From: Bacteroidota bacterium
GTDB lineage: Bacteria > Bacteroidota > Bacteroidia > Flavobacteriales > Weeksellaceae
Direction: 5' to 3'
Length of the DNA: 37,209 bases
Assembly (NCBI GenBank): GCA_018266955.1
Contig: JAFDZI010000030.1
Location: forward strand, 1-37,209
Under the pieces are notes generated by a model, which saw only the letters and a program-made list of their open reading frames with translations, was not told the origin of the DNA and ran no database searches. Each line of letters starts with the position of its first letter. Positions within the stretch are counted from its first letter, which is position 1. Positions 24,271 through 32,965 of the stretch are shown in pieces. The position numbers and the translations under genes were made by a program.

Positions 24271-26526
24271 TTATTCATTTTGTTTTTCTCTAGTTTGGTA
24301 TAGCTCGGTGGTTTTTTTGAGTTGTGTGGCAACATCAAACAAAAGAATTAGGATTTTCCTCATATTGGTGAGTTGGGTAAGTGTAGTGATACGGTTTGGG
24401 TCTCGGGCATCATATATTTCATTTTCCAAGATTTTATTTTTTCTTTCAGCTAATAAATGGTCTAGCTCCTTTTCTTCAGGCTCGATAGAAGCTGAATTCG
24501 TCTGAATTTTTTCCCATTTTTCTTGATTGAGTATTGCATTGGTTTGGAGTAATTCATTGCTTATTTTTTGTTCCCACCGATCGAAATCAATTTCTGTAAA
24601 TTTTTTCTTAGCATGTGCATATTGAGATAACGAAGCAGTGTAAGCGGTTAGTAAATGTGATGTGTTGACAAACTCCAATACGGTTTCCATTTTTTTCTTT
24701 TGATTCTTAGGATCCGAAAGCATTCTTTGGAAATTGTCACTTAAATTGGCTAGTGAAATAATAGCGTCTTTTCTTCGCATTTTATATTCCTGAGTCGGGA
24801 TGTTACCGGTTTTTAATTGAGTGATAACTGCATGAAAATAGCTGTAATTGGACATTGCGGAGCGTTTCATCAAATTTAAATTCAGGCTATGTTCCCAAAC
24901 GGGCAAAATGAATTTCGAACACAGAAAAATAACAATTCCAGCAATTATGGTATCGATTATACGGTCTTTGAAAATTGTATTTACTTGACCCGGATTCAGA
25001 AAATTAAAAGACAAGAAGATGTAAATGGTCATGAAAAATACAGCCCATGCATAACGATCTTTTAAGAAACTAAAACACATAACCATTGATAATACAAAAA
25101 TACCCAATAAGGCATAAGCGTTTTCAATATAAATCATTATAAAGTAAGCGGTAATTGCACCGGAAAAAGTACCATAAATTCTCAGTAGATTTCTATGTTT
25201 GGTAGTGCTGTATGCGGGTCGCATTATGGCTAGCGTTGTAATTAGTATCCAGTAAGAATGACCTATACCCAAAAAACTTAATTGAGAAATGGCATAACCT
25301 GTAAGTAAAGCCGCCGTAAGACGGACTGCATGTCTGAAATGCGAAGATTGTAAACTGATGTGGTTGCTCAAAACTTTCAAATTGAGCTTTTCACTTTTTG
25401 GTGCAAACTGATTCAAATCCAATCCGGTGGATAAACTTTTGGCATTACTCAAATCTTGATTGAGCACCTGATACATGGTGGTGATGTCTTTTGTAATCTC
25501 GTAAATTCTAGATAGAACAATTCTTAAAGACATAAAATCCTCCATGGTGTCCGGATTCAGATTTTTACTTCTCAATTGAAAATAATCATGGTGCAATTGT
25601 TCCAAATTTTCGGAATAGTTTACCAGAGCTTGCGTTTTGATTCCACTTTGTAAAGAAATGCCGATTTGGGTCATTTCATTGGCTAGAATTTGTAAATAAT
25701 CATGGATTTTATCCAGAATTTTTTCTTCGTCAAAGCTTTGATGGATTTTTGAGTAATCGTTTTCAGATGTCATCAACTTTTCATATAGGTCTATGGAATT
25801 TAAAAACATCAGCATTAGCAATCTACTTGTGGTTGTAGATTCGCTCACGATTTCTCTGGTTTTGAAAACAATTTCCCTAGTGTCTTCTTGTAAATTTTTA
25901 ATGACAACTTGCTTGGCAATAACTTCTCGGTATAACTCGTTGTGATTTTGATTTTTGAGATAGAATTTGGATTTTATCTTTAAAAAGTTTGCCAATTCCA
26001 AATAATTTTCACCTATCATCTGGCTCGGTAATTTATAAGGCTGTATGTTGGTAACCACCATGAATACCAATAGAAACCAAACGGCTCCGGCAAGAAATAT
26101 AGCCATACTCATCAAAACATGATGATGAAAGAATTGCCCATCAACAAAAATAGAAAAGACAACCAATGTTAGCCCACCAACGGCGGCCATTCGGATGCCA
26201 TAAACCCCAATTAATGTAAAAAACAATCCAAAAATTAATATTTCCAGATAGATGAAGATTGGATAATCTTTAAGGATACCAGCTACTCCCATCACAAACA
26301 TAAAACAAAGTATGGTTAATATAAGCGTGTTTCTTCTTCTAATGTATGGTCCAGGCATATCGGTAAGTCCAACAAAAGATGTAGCTAGTGGGAAAAGAAA
26401 ATATTCCTTTAATACACCAAAGTAAGACAGGATAACACTTGGTATGGCAATGGCTAGAGCAATTCTAACGGCAGAAGAAATGTATTGGCTGGTAACAAAC
26501 TTCTTAAGTTCTGCGCTATAATTCAT
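24271..26526 (-). CDS. FUSC-family inner-membrane protein (YccS/YhfK-like)
   Basis: A 751-residue integral membrane protein. A first bundle of about six helices (roughly 15-165; 'AVRIALAIAIPSVILSYFGVL', 'FLFPLATSFVGLTD') precedes a long cytosolic helical region (about 170-395). A second bundle (about 400-545) has the FUSC_2 pattern 'FRHAVRLTAALLTGYAISQL', 'SYWILITTLAIMRPAYSTTKHRNLLRIYGTFSGAITAYFIM'. A C-terminal coiled-coil tail follows. Family members are related to aromatic-acid exporters and fusaric-acid resistance proteins, but most are uncharacterised and no substrate can be named. TAAATTTG on the minus strand (26547-26554) is a likely -7 box 20 bases before the ATG. Confidence 0.9.
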   Translation of the reverse strand: MNYSAELKKFVTSQYISSAVRIALAIAIPSVILSYFGVLKEYFLFPLATSFVGLTDMPGPYIRRRNTLILTILCFMFVMGVAGILKDYPIFIYLEILIFGLFFTLIGVYGIRMAAVGGLTLVVFSIFVDGQFFHHHVLMSMAIFLAGAVWFLLVFMVVTNIQPYKLPSQMIGENYLELANFLKIKSKFYLKNQNHNELYREVIAKQVVIKNLQEDTREIVFKTREIVSESTTTSRLLMLMFLNSIDLYEKLMTSENDYSKIHQSFDEEKILDKIHDYLQILANEMTQIGISLQSGIKTQALVNYSENLEQLHHDYFQLRSKNLNPDTMEDFMSLRIVLSRIYEITKDITTMYQVLNQDLSNAKSLSTGLDLNQFAPKSEKLNLKVLSNHISLQSSHFRHAVRLTAALLTGYAISQLSFLGIGHSYWILITTLAIMRPAYSTTKHRNLLRIYGTFSGAITAYFIMIYIENAYALLGIFVLSMVMCFSFLKDRYAWAVFFMTIYIFLSFNFLNPGQVNTIFKDRIIDTIIAGIVIFLCSKFILPVWEHSLNLNLMKRSAMSNYSYFHAVITQLKTGNIPTQEYKMRRKDAIISLANLSDNFQRMLSDPKNQKKKMETVLEFVNTSHLLTAYTASLSQYAHAKKKFTEIDFDRWEQKISNELLQTNAILNQEKWEKIQTNSASIEPEEKELDHLLAERKNKILENEIYDARDPNRITTLTQLTNMRKILILLFDVATQLKKTTELYQTREKQNE

Positions 26527-26546
26527 TTAAATAGGATTGTTTTCCA

Positions 26547-26554
26547 CAAATTTA
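26547..26554 (-). promoter_or_regulatory. Possible -7 box of the FUSC gene
   Basis: TAAATTTG on the minus strand matches TAnnTTTG exactly and lies 20 bases before the ATG; no TTTG is found at the -33 position. Confidence 0.4.
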
Positions 26555-26692
26555 AAGGATTTGCTACGATTTTTAACTATTCTTTATTTCATTTTTTTTA
26601 AATGATTATCTTTGAACCTAATATGTTTTTAACCCTTTCCAAGTAAATAAAAATGTATTTTAAACTTATCAAAAATTTAATTATTAAAGATT

Positions 26693-28777
26693 ATGAGAAA
26701 AATATCGTTAAGCCTTTGTGCTTTATCTGGAATGTTGGTACTTAACTCTTGTGTGATTACTAAAGGAGAACACGGAAAACCCGGAAAACCCGGACTTACC
26801 GCACAAGCAATGAATACCAAAGACGAAGGAATTAATTTATCTTATATGGATACTTCCGTAAGACCTCAGGATAATTTCTACGATTTTGTAAACGGAGGTT
26901 GGATGAAAACCGCGGTTATCCCTTCGGACAAAGCGTCGTGGGGTAGCTTCAATGGCTTGAGAGAAGATGTGGACAATGCCTCTTTGGGAATACTGAATAA
27001 AATATTAACCGAAAAATTTGCTCCCAATTCCGAAGGTGAAAAAATCCAAGCACTCTATGGAACTTTTATGGATTGGGATAAAAGAAATGCCGAAGGAATT
27101 AACCCTATTAAAGCCGATTTAGCCCAAATTGAAGAGCTAAAATCCATCAAAGATTTACAAAACTATCTTTTAAAGGCCACGCTCAAAGGCGATAATCCTT
27201 TTTATAATTGGTACGCATCTGCCGATTTGAAAAACTCAGTAATGAATGCTGTGTATCTTGGAGGTCCCAGCCTAGGACTAGGCAAAGATTATTACCAAAA
27301 AATAAACGATGCCAATACCAAAACCCTTGCGGAATACGAAAAGTATGTAGCCTCTATGTTCCAAGTATTGGGAGATAAAAATGCAAACCAAACTGCCCAA
27401 AGAGTGGTGGCTTTCGAAAAACAATTGGCCAACAACCTACTTACACTAGAGCAGGGTAGAGATGCAAATCTACGATACAATCCTAAAACCATGGTAGAGC
27501 TATCCTCTTTGGTGAAAAATATTGATTTGCCATCATATCTCAAATCGGTTGGCGTTAATTCCGATAAAGTAATCATTGGCGAGTTGAAATATTACCAAAA
27601 TATGGATCAGTGGATGAATGAAAGAACGCTCCCGTTGATTAAAGATTACATGAAGTTTCACATGATTAGTGGTAATGCAGGAAGTTTAAACCAAACTTTG
27701 GATGATATGAGGTTTAATTTCTACTCCAAATATTTACAAGGACAGAAAGAACAAAGAGCCATGAATAAAAGAGGTCTAGGTGTGGTAAATTCTGTTTTGG
27801 GTGAGGCTTTTGGTAAATTGTATGTAGATCAGTATTTCCCTGCTGAGGCTAAAGCCAAAATGGTGGAATATGTGGATTATATTAGAAAAGCCTTTAAACA
27901 ACATATTGATAATTTAGATTGGATGTCACCAGAAACCAAGGTGAAAGCTCAGGAAAAATTGGCTAAATTTACTGTGAAAATAGCTTACCCAGATCAGTGG
28001 AAAGATTATTCCAAATTACAATTGACCGCTCCAGCAAATGGAGGTTCTTATTATGCTAATCTTGAAAAAATTTCCGAATGGAATTATCAAAAGAAGTTAG
28101 ACAAAGTAGGCAAACCTGTAGATAAAAAAGAGTGGGGAATGAGCCCGCAAACCGTGAATGCATATTACAGCCCTTCTAATAATGAAATTGTTTTCCCTGC
28201 TGCGATACTTCAGCCGCCTTTCTTTAATTTTAAAGCAGATCCAGCTGTAAATTTTGGAGGAATAGGCGCCGTAATTGGTCATGAAATTTCTCACGGCTTT
28301 GATGATTCTGGGGCCCGTTTTGATGGCAATGGAAACTTAAACAATTGGTGGACGGAAACAGACAAAAAGAATTTTGAAGCTAAAGTGCAGCAACTTGCCC
28401 ATCAGTATGATAAATATGAGCCAGTGAAAGGTATTTTTGTGAATGGTAAATTTACATCAGGAGAAAATATTGGCGATTTAGGTGGGATAAATGTGGCTTA
28501 TACCGCATTACAAATGTATTTGAAAGATCATGGTCAAGTGGCAAAAATTTCCAATTACACCCAAGATCAAAGATTTTTTATGAGTTGGGCAACTGTGTGG
28601 AGAACCAAATCAACGGAGCAATATATGACCAATCAAGTAAAAACAGACCCGCATTCTCCAGGGTATTTCCGAAGCTTTGGACCATTGGTTAATATGCCTT
28701 CATTTCAAAAAGCATTTGATATAAAACCAGGAGATAAATTGTATTTATCCCCTAAAGAACAAATTAAAATTTGGTAA
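26693..28777 (+). CDS. M13-family (neprilysin/PepO-like) zinc metallopeptidase lipoprotein
   Basis: A 694-residue peptidase. The lipoprotein signal has a lipobox around 'VLNSC' (C19), so it is lipid-anchored outside the cytosol. A short Gly-Lys-Pro linker ('GEHGKPGKPGL') precedes the M13 N-terminal domain ('DTSVRPQDNFYDFVNGGWMKTAVIPSDKASWGSF'). The catalytic site is complete: HEISH with zinc ligands H530 and H534 and catalytic E531, third ligand E591 in 'SGENIGDLGG', and D595. 'NAYYSPSNNEIVFPAAILQPPFF' and 'RVNP'-like C-terminal 'GYFRSFGPLVNMPSFQKAF' are typical. Family members cut peptides up to about 40 residues. It is followed by a GC-rich hairpin and appears monocistronic. Confidence 0.95.
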   Translation: MRKISLSLCALSGMLVLNSCVITKGEHGKPGKPGLTAQAMNTKDEGINLSYMDTSVRPQDNFYDFVNGGWMKTAVIPSDKASWGSFNGLREDVDNASLGILNKILTEKFAPNSEGEKIQALYGTFMDWDKRNAEGINPIKADLAQIEELKSIKDLQNYLLKATLKGDNPFYNWYASADLKNSVMNAVYLGGPSLGLGKDYYQKINDANTKTLAEYEKYVASMFQVLGDKNANQTAQRVVAFEKQLANNLLTLEQGRDANLRYNPKTMVELSSLVKNIDLPSYLKSVGVNSDKVIIGELKYYQNMDQWMNERTLPLIKDYMKFHMISGNAGSLNQTLDDMRFNFYSKYLQGQKEQRAMNKRGLGVVNSVLGEAFGKLYVDQYFPAEAKAKMVEYVDYIRKAFKQHIDNLDWMSPETKVKAQEKLAKFTVKIAYPDQWKDYSKLQLTAPANGGSYYANLEKISEWNYQKKLDKVGKPVDKKEWGMSPQTVNAYYSPSNNEIVFPAAILQPPFFNFKADPAVNFGGIGAVIGHEISHGFDDSGARFDGNGNLNNWWTETDKKNFEAKVQQLAHQYDKYEPVKGIFVNGKFTSGENIGDLGGINVAYTALQMYLKDHGQVAKISNYTQDQRFFMSWATVWRTKSTEQYMTNQVKTDPHSPGYFRSFGPLVNMPSFQKAFDIKPGDKLYLSPKEQIKIW

Positions 28778-28795
28778 TTTAAAGTTTAATAGATA

Positions 28796-28822
28796 ATCGG
28801 CGGCAGCGAAGCTGCCGCCGAT
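28796..28822 (+). terminator. Very GC-rich hairpin after the M13 peptidase gene
   Basis: ATCGGCGGCAGC (28796-28807) and GCTGCCGCCGAT (28811-28822) form a perfect 12-bp stem with a GAA loop, 18 bases after the stop. No T run follows, so it may act as a 3'-end stabiliser or a Rho-assisted terminator rather than a classic intrinsic one. Confidence 0.55.
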
Positions 28823-28945
28823 CCTATTGTATCCCCTTTTATTTCAAGTATTATTTCATTATTTTTTAATTAACATTTGAAATCTCCGTAATCATATCTT
28901 TTTGTACACCAAACAGGATCATTAATAAACAATAAAAATCTAAAA

Positions 28946-29779
28946 ATGAATATCTCCATCCAAAAAAATATTCCTATCTCCAATCCCAATACTAGGACTT
29001 TTCTAGCAGATTTTTTTGTACCAGAAAGTCAAAAGCCTTTGCCCTTGGTGGTATTCTGTCATGGGTATAAAGGTTATAAAGATTGGGGGGCTTGGAATTT
29101 AATGGCCGAGAAAATAACCTCAGCAGGATTTTGTTTTGTAAAGTTCAATTTCTCACACAACGGGACAAGCATGGACCATCCTACTCATTTTATAGATTTG
29201 GAAGCTTTTGGAAATGATAATTTTACCAAACAATTATCAGATTTGGATGCGGTAATTGATTATTTTATTGCCGATGAAAGGGTAGATGGACAAGAAATAA
29301 TTTTGATAGGGCATTCCCGTGGAGGAGGTGTGGCAACCATAAAAGCAGGAGAGGACAAAAGAATTAAAAAATTAATCACCTTGGCAGGGGTAGATCATTT
29401 GGATTTTTTTCCAAAAGGTGAACGGTTGTCACATTGGATGTCAGAAGGGGTTTTTTATTCGTTTAATGCCAGAACCCAACAAGAGATGCCTCATTATATT
29501 CAACTTTATCACGATTTTCAGCAGCATTCTTCTCGATTTAATGTAGGAAACCATGCCCGTGCTTTTCATGGGAAAAGTTTAGTGATACATGGTGAAAAAG
29601 ATGAAGCGGTAACACTGAAGGCGGCAGAAAACTTACACCTTTGGTTAAAGGGAGCGCAACTTTGTATATTAAAGGATGCGCAACACACCTTTGGAGCCAA
29701 AGAACCTTGGGACTCAAAAGTATTGCCTATTCATTTGGAACATGCAACAGCGTTGATGATCAGTTTTTTAAAGGGCTAA
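28946..29779 (+). CDS. Alpha/beta hydrolase (dienelactone hydrolase/peptidase S9-like)
   Basis: A 277-residue single-domain cytosolic hydrolase with no signal peptide. The oxyanion-hole region is 'PLVVFCHGYKGYKDWGAWNLMAEKI'. The nucleophile is S124 in 'LIGHSRGGGVA'; the acid is probably the Asp in 'VIHGEKDEAVTL', and the base is H247 in 'DAQHTFG'. All triad elements are in the expected order. Substrate cannot be told; relatives are esterases or peptidases. Its TAA stop directly abuts the stop of the convergent transglutaminase-like gene, with no terminator between them. Confidence 0.9.
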   Translation: MNISIQKNIPISNPNTRTFLADFFVPESQKPLPLVVFCHGYKGYKDWGAWNLMAEKITSAGFCFVKFNFSHNGTSMDHPTHFIDLEAFGNDNFTKQLSDLDAVIDYFIADERVDGQEIILIGHSRGGGVATIKAGEDKRIKKLITLAGVDHLDFFPKGERLSHWMSEGVFYSFNARTQQEMPHYIQLYHDFQQHSSRFNVGNHARAFHGKSLVIHGEKDEAVTLKAAENLHLWLKGAQLCILKDAQHTFGAKEPWDSKVLPIHLEHATALMISFLKG

Positions 29780-30394
29780 CTAAATCAAATCAATAGCTTC
29801 TGGTCTTTTGGTAAATAAATCTTGAGTGTTTTCTGAATTTTTCATTGCAGAAATTACCGAGTCCAATGGCTTAACAAAAACATAAGGATAGTCCACTTCA
29901 CCTAATTCGGTGCGAATAGCATAGGCTAGTTTTTCCTCTTTATAGCAGAACTGAGAATCGATACCAGTTTTATTGCCTCTCGGATCAACCCGAAACCATC
30001 CAATATCTTGCAGGAATAGGGCGTTGAGACCATGGAGTGCGTAGCCTGATTCTAGTGTGTTTTTTCTTAAAACTCTTTGGTAGCAAAAATCACAAGGAAT
30101 GTCCATTCCTCTAAGTAAGCTGGCCAAAAGATGCGCTTTAGCAAAACATATTCCTTCTTTGTTTTCCAAGACTTCATCAGCATTAATGGTAACTTTGGGA
30201 TTTCCTGAATCAAAGGAATGACGGATTTCATCCCTTGCAATTTCAAATGCTATTTGAGCCCTTTCCACAGGGTTTTCTGTTTGTGATTTTATTTTTTCTA
30301 TGGTTTGCCGAATGATGGGGTGGTTGAAGGTGATAATGGGTGGGTTTTCTTGGATATAATCAGACAACTGTTCAGATTCTAAGATTAGTTTCAT
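29780..30394 (-). CDS. Transglutaminase-like cysteine protease-fold protein
   Basis: A 204-residue protein with a transglutaminase-like core. The Cys is in 'NKEGICFAKAHLLASLLRGMDIPCDFCYQ', the His in 'GYALHGLNALFLQDIGWFRVDPRGNK' and the Asp in the same segment, completing a Cys-His-Asp triad. No signal peptide is seen, so it is probably cytosolic. I prefer the ATG at 30392-30394; an alternative in-frame ATG at 30424 adds ten Asn/Lys-rich residues. The leader before the chosen ATG is the end of a dispersed repeat. Bacterial members usually act as proteases or amidases; the substrate is unknown. Confidence 0.85.
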   Translation of the reverse strand: MKLILESEQLSDYIQENPPIITFNHPIIRQTIEKIKSQTENPVERAQIAFEIARDEIRHSFDSGNPKVTINADEVLENKEGICFAKAHLLASLLRGMDIPCDFCYQRVLRKNTLESGYALHGLNALFLQDIGWFRVDPRGNKTGIDSQFCYKEEKLAYAIRTELGEVDYPYVFVKPLDSVISAMKNSENTQDLFTKRPEAIDLI

Positions 30395-30690
30395 AGGTAG
30401 ATTTTTATTGTTTTTATTTGTCATATGGAAACCTAACGAAGTGGTTCGACGAAGTCAATCGCCAATCTTCATGGGTGTTTATCTCCATCTTTTTATTTTT
30501 TTTAAGGAGTCGATGATTGTTAATTGCGTGAAATAACTAATTTGTACATGGCGATTTCATAGGTTCGTATTTATTGTAATTAATGATTTAATGGAGTCTT
30601 TCGTTTTCTCCAATTTTAAATTTTAAAAATGGAAGTGGAGATTATTAATTGTGTGTATAGATGATTAACTTATTTCGTTTTTATCCATTG
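30395..30690 (-). repeat. Dispersed repeat, locus 2, filling the spacer upstream of the transglutaminase-like gene
   Basis: Read on the minus strand, this spacer holds two degenerate units. The proximal one starts with ATGAAATCGCCATGTAC (plus strand about 30545-30560), contains ATGAAGATTGGCGATT (around 30457-30473) and ends with AATAAAAATCTACC directly before the gene's ATG at 30394, all shared with the repeat at 16871-17036. A distal unit (about 30575-30690) repeats weaker blocks such as GGAGATTATTAATTGTGTG, comparable to GTCGATGATTGTTAATTGCG at about 30517-30536. A small REP-like palindrome, CGAAGTGGTTCG, lies at 30438-30449. Apart from the terminator at 30711-30740, the 30425-30750 gap shows no other gene. 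Confidence 0.7.
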
Positions 30691-30710
30691 TTATGTACTT
30701 AAAAAATTAT

Positions 30711-30740
30711 CAAAAAAAACACCGAAAAAATATTTCGGTG
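30711..30740 (-). terminator. Rho-independent terminator of the flavin reductase-fahA operon
   Basis: CACCGAAA (30720-30727) and TTTCGGTG (30733-30740) form a perfect 8-bp stem with a 5-base loop; a T8 run follows on the minus strand. It starts 11 bases after the stop at 30751. Confidence 0.88.
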
Positions 30741-30750
30741 CATTAAGGTA

Positions 30751-31572
30751 TTATATTTTCAAGCTGTCCCAAGCTTCTTCAATTTTGCTTTCATGTAATA
30801 ATGCTTGTGCAATTTTATGTTGCTTTTCATCGCTACTGAAAGAGCCTTCGGGTAAAACTTCTATGTTGGCCAACATACCAAGATTGTTCCCAGTAAGTAC
30901 ACTACTTTCTTTGATTTCTCTTGGCAACTGATCGATGCCTACGCCGAGTGTTACTAAAGGTTTGGGAACTTCAAATAAATTTTGTTCATTGTTTCTTGAA
31001 TACCAATTACCACCCAATCTTGCCACCAAATCCAATTTTTTTTGATCCAAGTTTCCTTGCTCATTCAAGAATTCTTCACGAATATGGATTTTTACAACTT
31101 CACAAAAAATTAAATTTCCTGCGCCTCCTTCGGTTCCTAAGGCTTTTATTTCTTGTACTTTGCATTCGAAATTTACTGGAGATTCACCAATAAGTTTGGG
31201 ACGAACGCAATGGGCGTCTTTCATGGTAAGTCCAGATTTTACAAATTCATTGGTTTCTTTACCGTATTCGGTGGAAGCTAATGAAATTTGTTGTACCATA
31301 TCATAATGTACATTTCCAATCACTACTTCCGGAACTTCCATGATGTTTTCTAGTGTATGTTTGGTGGTATTGTCCCTCACTCTTCGAGCTGGAGAAAAAA
31401 TAAGCACAGGAGGAACTGTACTAAACATATTGAAAAAACTAAATGGAGAAAGATTGATGTTCCCTTCTTTATCTATGGTGGATGCCAAAGCTATTGGACG
31501 AGGCGCAACTGCCGTTTGCATGATGGTTTGCAAAGCAACCGCCGATAAATCTTTTGGATTAATTTCCTTCAT
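30751..31572 (-). CDS. Flavin reductase-family (FMN-binding split-barrel) protein
   Basis: A 273-residue protein of the flavin reductase-like / DIM6-NTAB type. Recognisable parts are 'VAPRPIALASTIDKEGNINLSPFSFFNMFSTVPPVLIFSP' for FMN binding, 'ENIMEVPEVVIGNVHYDMVQQISLAS', and 'SPVNFECKVQEI...NLIFCEVVKIHI'. It has no signal peptide and is likely cytosolic. It lies 9 bases downstream of fumarylacetoacetase with a shared terminator, so it is co-transcribed with a tyrosine-degradation enzyme. Such a gene next to fahA is, as far as I know, common in flavobacteria, but its own reaction in the pathway is not established. Confidence 0.88.
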   Translation of the reverse strand: MKEINPKDLSAVALQTIMQTAVAPRPIALASTIDKEGNINLSPFSFFNMFSTVPPVLIFSPARRVRDNTTKHTLENIMEVPEVVIGNVHYDMVQQISLASTEYGKETNEFVKSGLTMKDAHCVRPKLIGESPVNFECKVQEIKALGTEGGAGNLIFCEVVKIHIREEFLNEQGNLDQKKLDLVARLGGNWYSRNNEQNLFEVPKPLVTLGVGIDQLPREIKESSVLTGNNLGMLANIEVLPEGSFSSDEKQHKIAQALLHESKIEEAWDSLKI

Positions 31573-31581
31573 TTCAATTCT

Positions 31582-32832
31582 TTATTTAGCAGGTAAAACT
31601 TTTGAAGAAACTTCACCAAAACCTACACGAATTCCATTTTTTTCACCATAACCTCGCATAATAACAGTGTCGTGGTCATTGATGAATTTTCTTTCGGTAC
31701 CATCGTTAAGTTGAATAGGATTTTGACCTCTCCAAGTTAGCTCAAGCATGGATCCAAAGCTTGATGCTTCAGCACCAGAAATAGTTCCCGATGCATAGAG
31801 GTCGCCCACTTCTACATTACAACCATTCACTGTGTGGTGAGCTAATTGTTGGCTCATATTCCAATACATAAAGTTGTAATTACTTTTGGAAATTAAGTTC
31901 TCCTTACCATTTTCTGGTTGTAAATAGACTTCTAATTGAATGTCAAAATTTTTATCCCCTTCAAATTTTAAATAGTCCAAAACTTCAGGGTCTTGTTTAG
32001 GCGATACAGTTCTGAATGGTTCTAAAGCTTCTAGCGTAACAATCCATGGGGAGATGGATGAACAGAAATTTTTCCCTAAAAATGGTCCTAATGGTACATA
32101 TTCCCAGCTTTGTATGTCTCTGGCACTCCAGTCATTGAAGAGTACCATACCAAAAATTGCATCTTCTGCCTCTTTCACAGATATAGATTCGCCAAGCTCT
32201 GTGTTTTTATTCACCACAAAAGCCATTTCCAATTCAAAGTCCAATTGTTGGCTAGGGCCAAATATAGGTTGGGTAGCATCAGCTGGTTTCATTTGCCCTT
32301 TCGGTCTGTGGAAATTGATGCCTGAAACAACAATAGAAGAAGCTCTACCGTGGTAGCCTACCGGTAAGTGTTTCCAATTGGGAAGCAAAGCATTGGCAGG
32401 ATCTCGAAACATTTTTCCTACATTGGTTGCATGTTCTATGCTGCTGTAGAAATCGGTGTAATTTTGGATATGGATTGGCATAAGCATTTCTACTTTGTCC
32501 AAATCATAAAAACAAGCTTCTATGGTTTTTTCGTCATGCGAAAGTGCCGATCCTTCTGTAAAAAGTTCTTGTAATCTTTTTCTTACTGCAGAAGTTACAG
32601 GCTTTCCTAATTCTATAAAGTCATTCAGAGTATAGGCTTCAAAAATATTTTCGTTAAGTCCTTCAATATCATCAAAAAAACTATAATCGTATAAAGAGGC
32701 CAAATCGACAACCAAATCTCCAATTCGTGTTGCACAAGCGATGTATTCTTTGTTAAAAACAGCTACACCAAAAGGAATGTTATGGATAGAAAAATCAGAT
32801 TTTTCGTCGTATTGTATAAAGGATGTCATCAT
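31582..32832 (-). CDS. fahA: Fumarylacetoacetase
   Basis: A 416-residue enzyme for the last step of tyrosine degradation, cleaving 4-fumarylacetoacetate to fumarate and acetoacetate. The N-terminal SH3-like domain contains 'IHNIPFGVAVFNKEYIACATRIGDLVVDLASL'. The catalytic domain has 'IQNYTDFYSSIEHATNVGKMFRD' (metal-binding Asp and catalytic His), 'LPVGYHGRASSIVVSG', 'LDFELEMAFVV' (two metal-binding Glu), 'LFNDWSARDIQSWEYVPLGPFLGKNF' (metal Asp) and 'GDLYASGTISG'. Full length for the family. Two adjacent ATGs (32830-32832 and 32827-32829) are possible starts. Operonic with the flavin reductase-family gene. No other tyrosine-pathway gene (hppD, hmgA) is in the window. Confidence 0.96.
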   Translation of the reverse strand: MMTSFIQYDEKSDFSIHNIPFGVAVFNKEYIACATRIGDLVVDLASLYDYSFFDDIEGLNENIFEAYTLNDFIELGKPVTSAVRKRLQELFTEGSALSHDEKTIEACFYDLDKVEMLMPIHIQNYTDFYSSIEHATNVGKMFRDPANALLPNWKHLPVGYHGRASSIVVSGINFHRPKGQMKPADATQPIFGPSQQLDFELEMAFVVNKNTELGESISVKEAEDAIFGMVLFNDWSARDIQSWEYVPLGPFLGKNFCSSISPWIVTLEALEPFRTVSPKQDPEVLDYLKFEGDKNFDIQLEVYLQPENGKENLISKSNYNFMYWNMSQQLAHHTVNGCNVEVGDLYASGTISGAEASSFGSMLELTWRGQNPIQLNDGTERKFINDHDTVIMRGYGEKNGIRVGFGEVSSKVLPAK

Positions 32833-32928
32833 AGTTTTAAATGTATGTATTGTTAAATGATTTTTTTAATGCGTAAAAATACAAAAAATAACACGATGAT
32901 TAGAATGAAATGAAGTTTGAAAAATAGC

Positions 32929-32936
32929 TAACTTTG
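32929..32936 (+). promoter_or_regulatory. Possible -7 box of the rhodanese-thioredoxin gene
   Basis: TAACTTTG matches TAnnTTTG exactly, 29 bases before the ATG at 32966. No TTTG is found at the usual -33 distance. Confidence 0.4.
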
Positions 32937-32965
32937 TACAAGTGAAATTTAAAATTAATAGCACA

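Noticed and set aside
26768..26800. Collagen-like GEHGKPGKPGL stretch after the M13 peptidase lipobox
   Set aside because: Only about three triplets; best read as a flexible lipoprotein linker, not a collagen domain.
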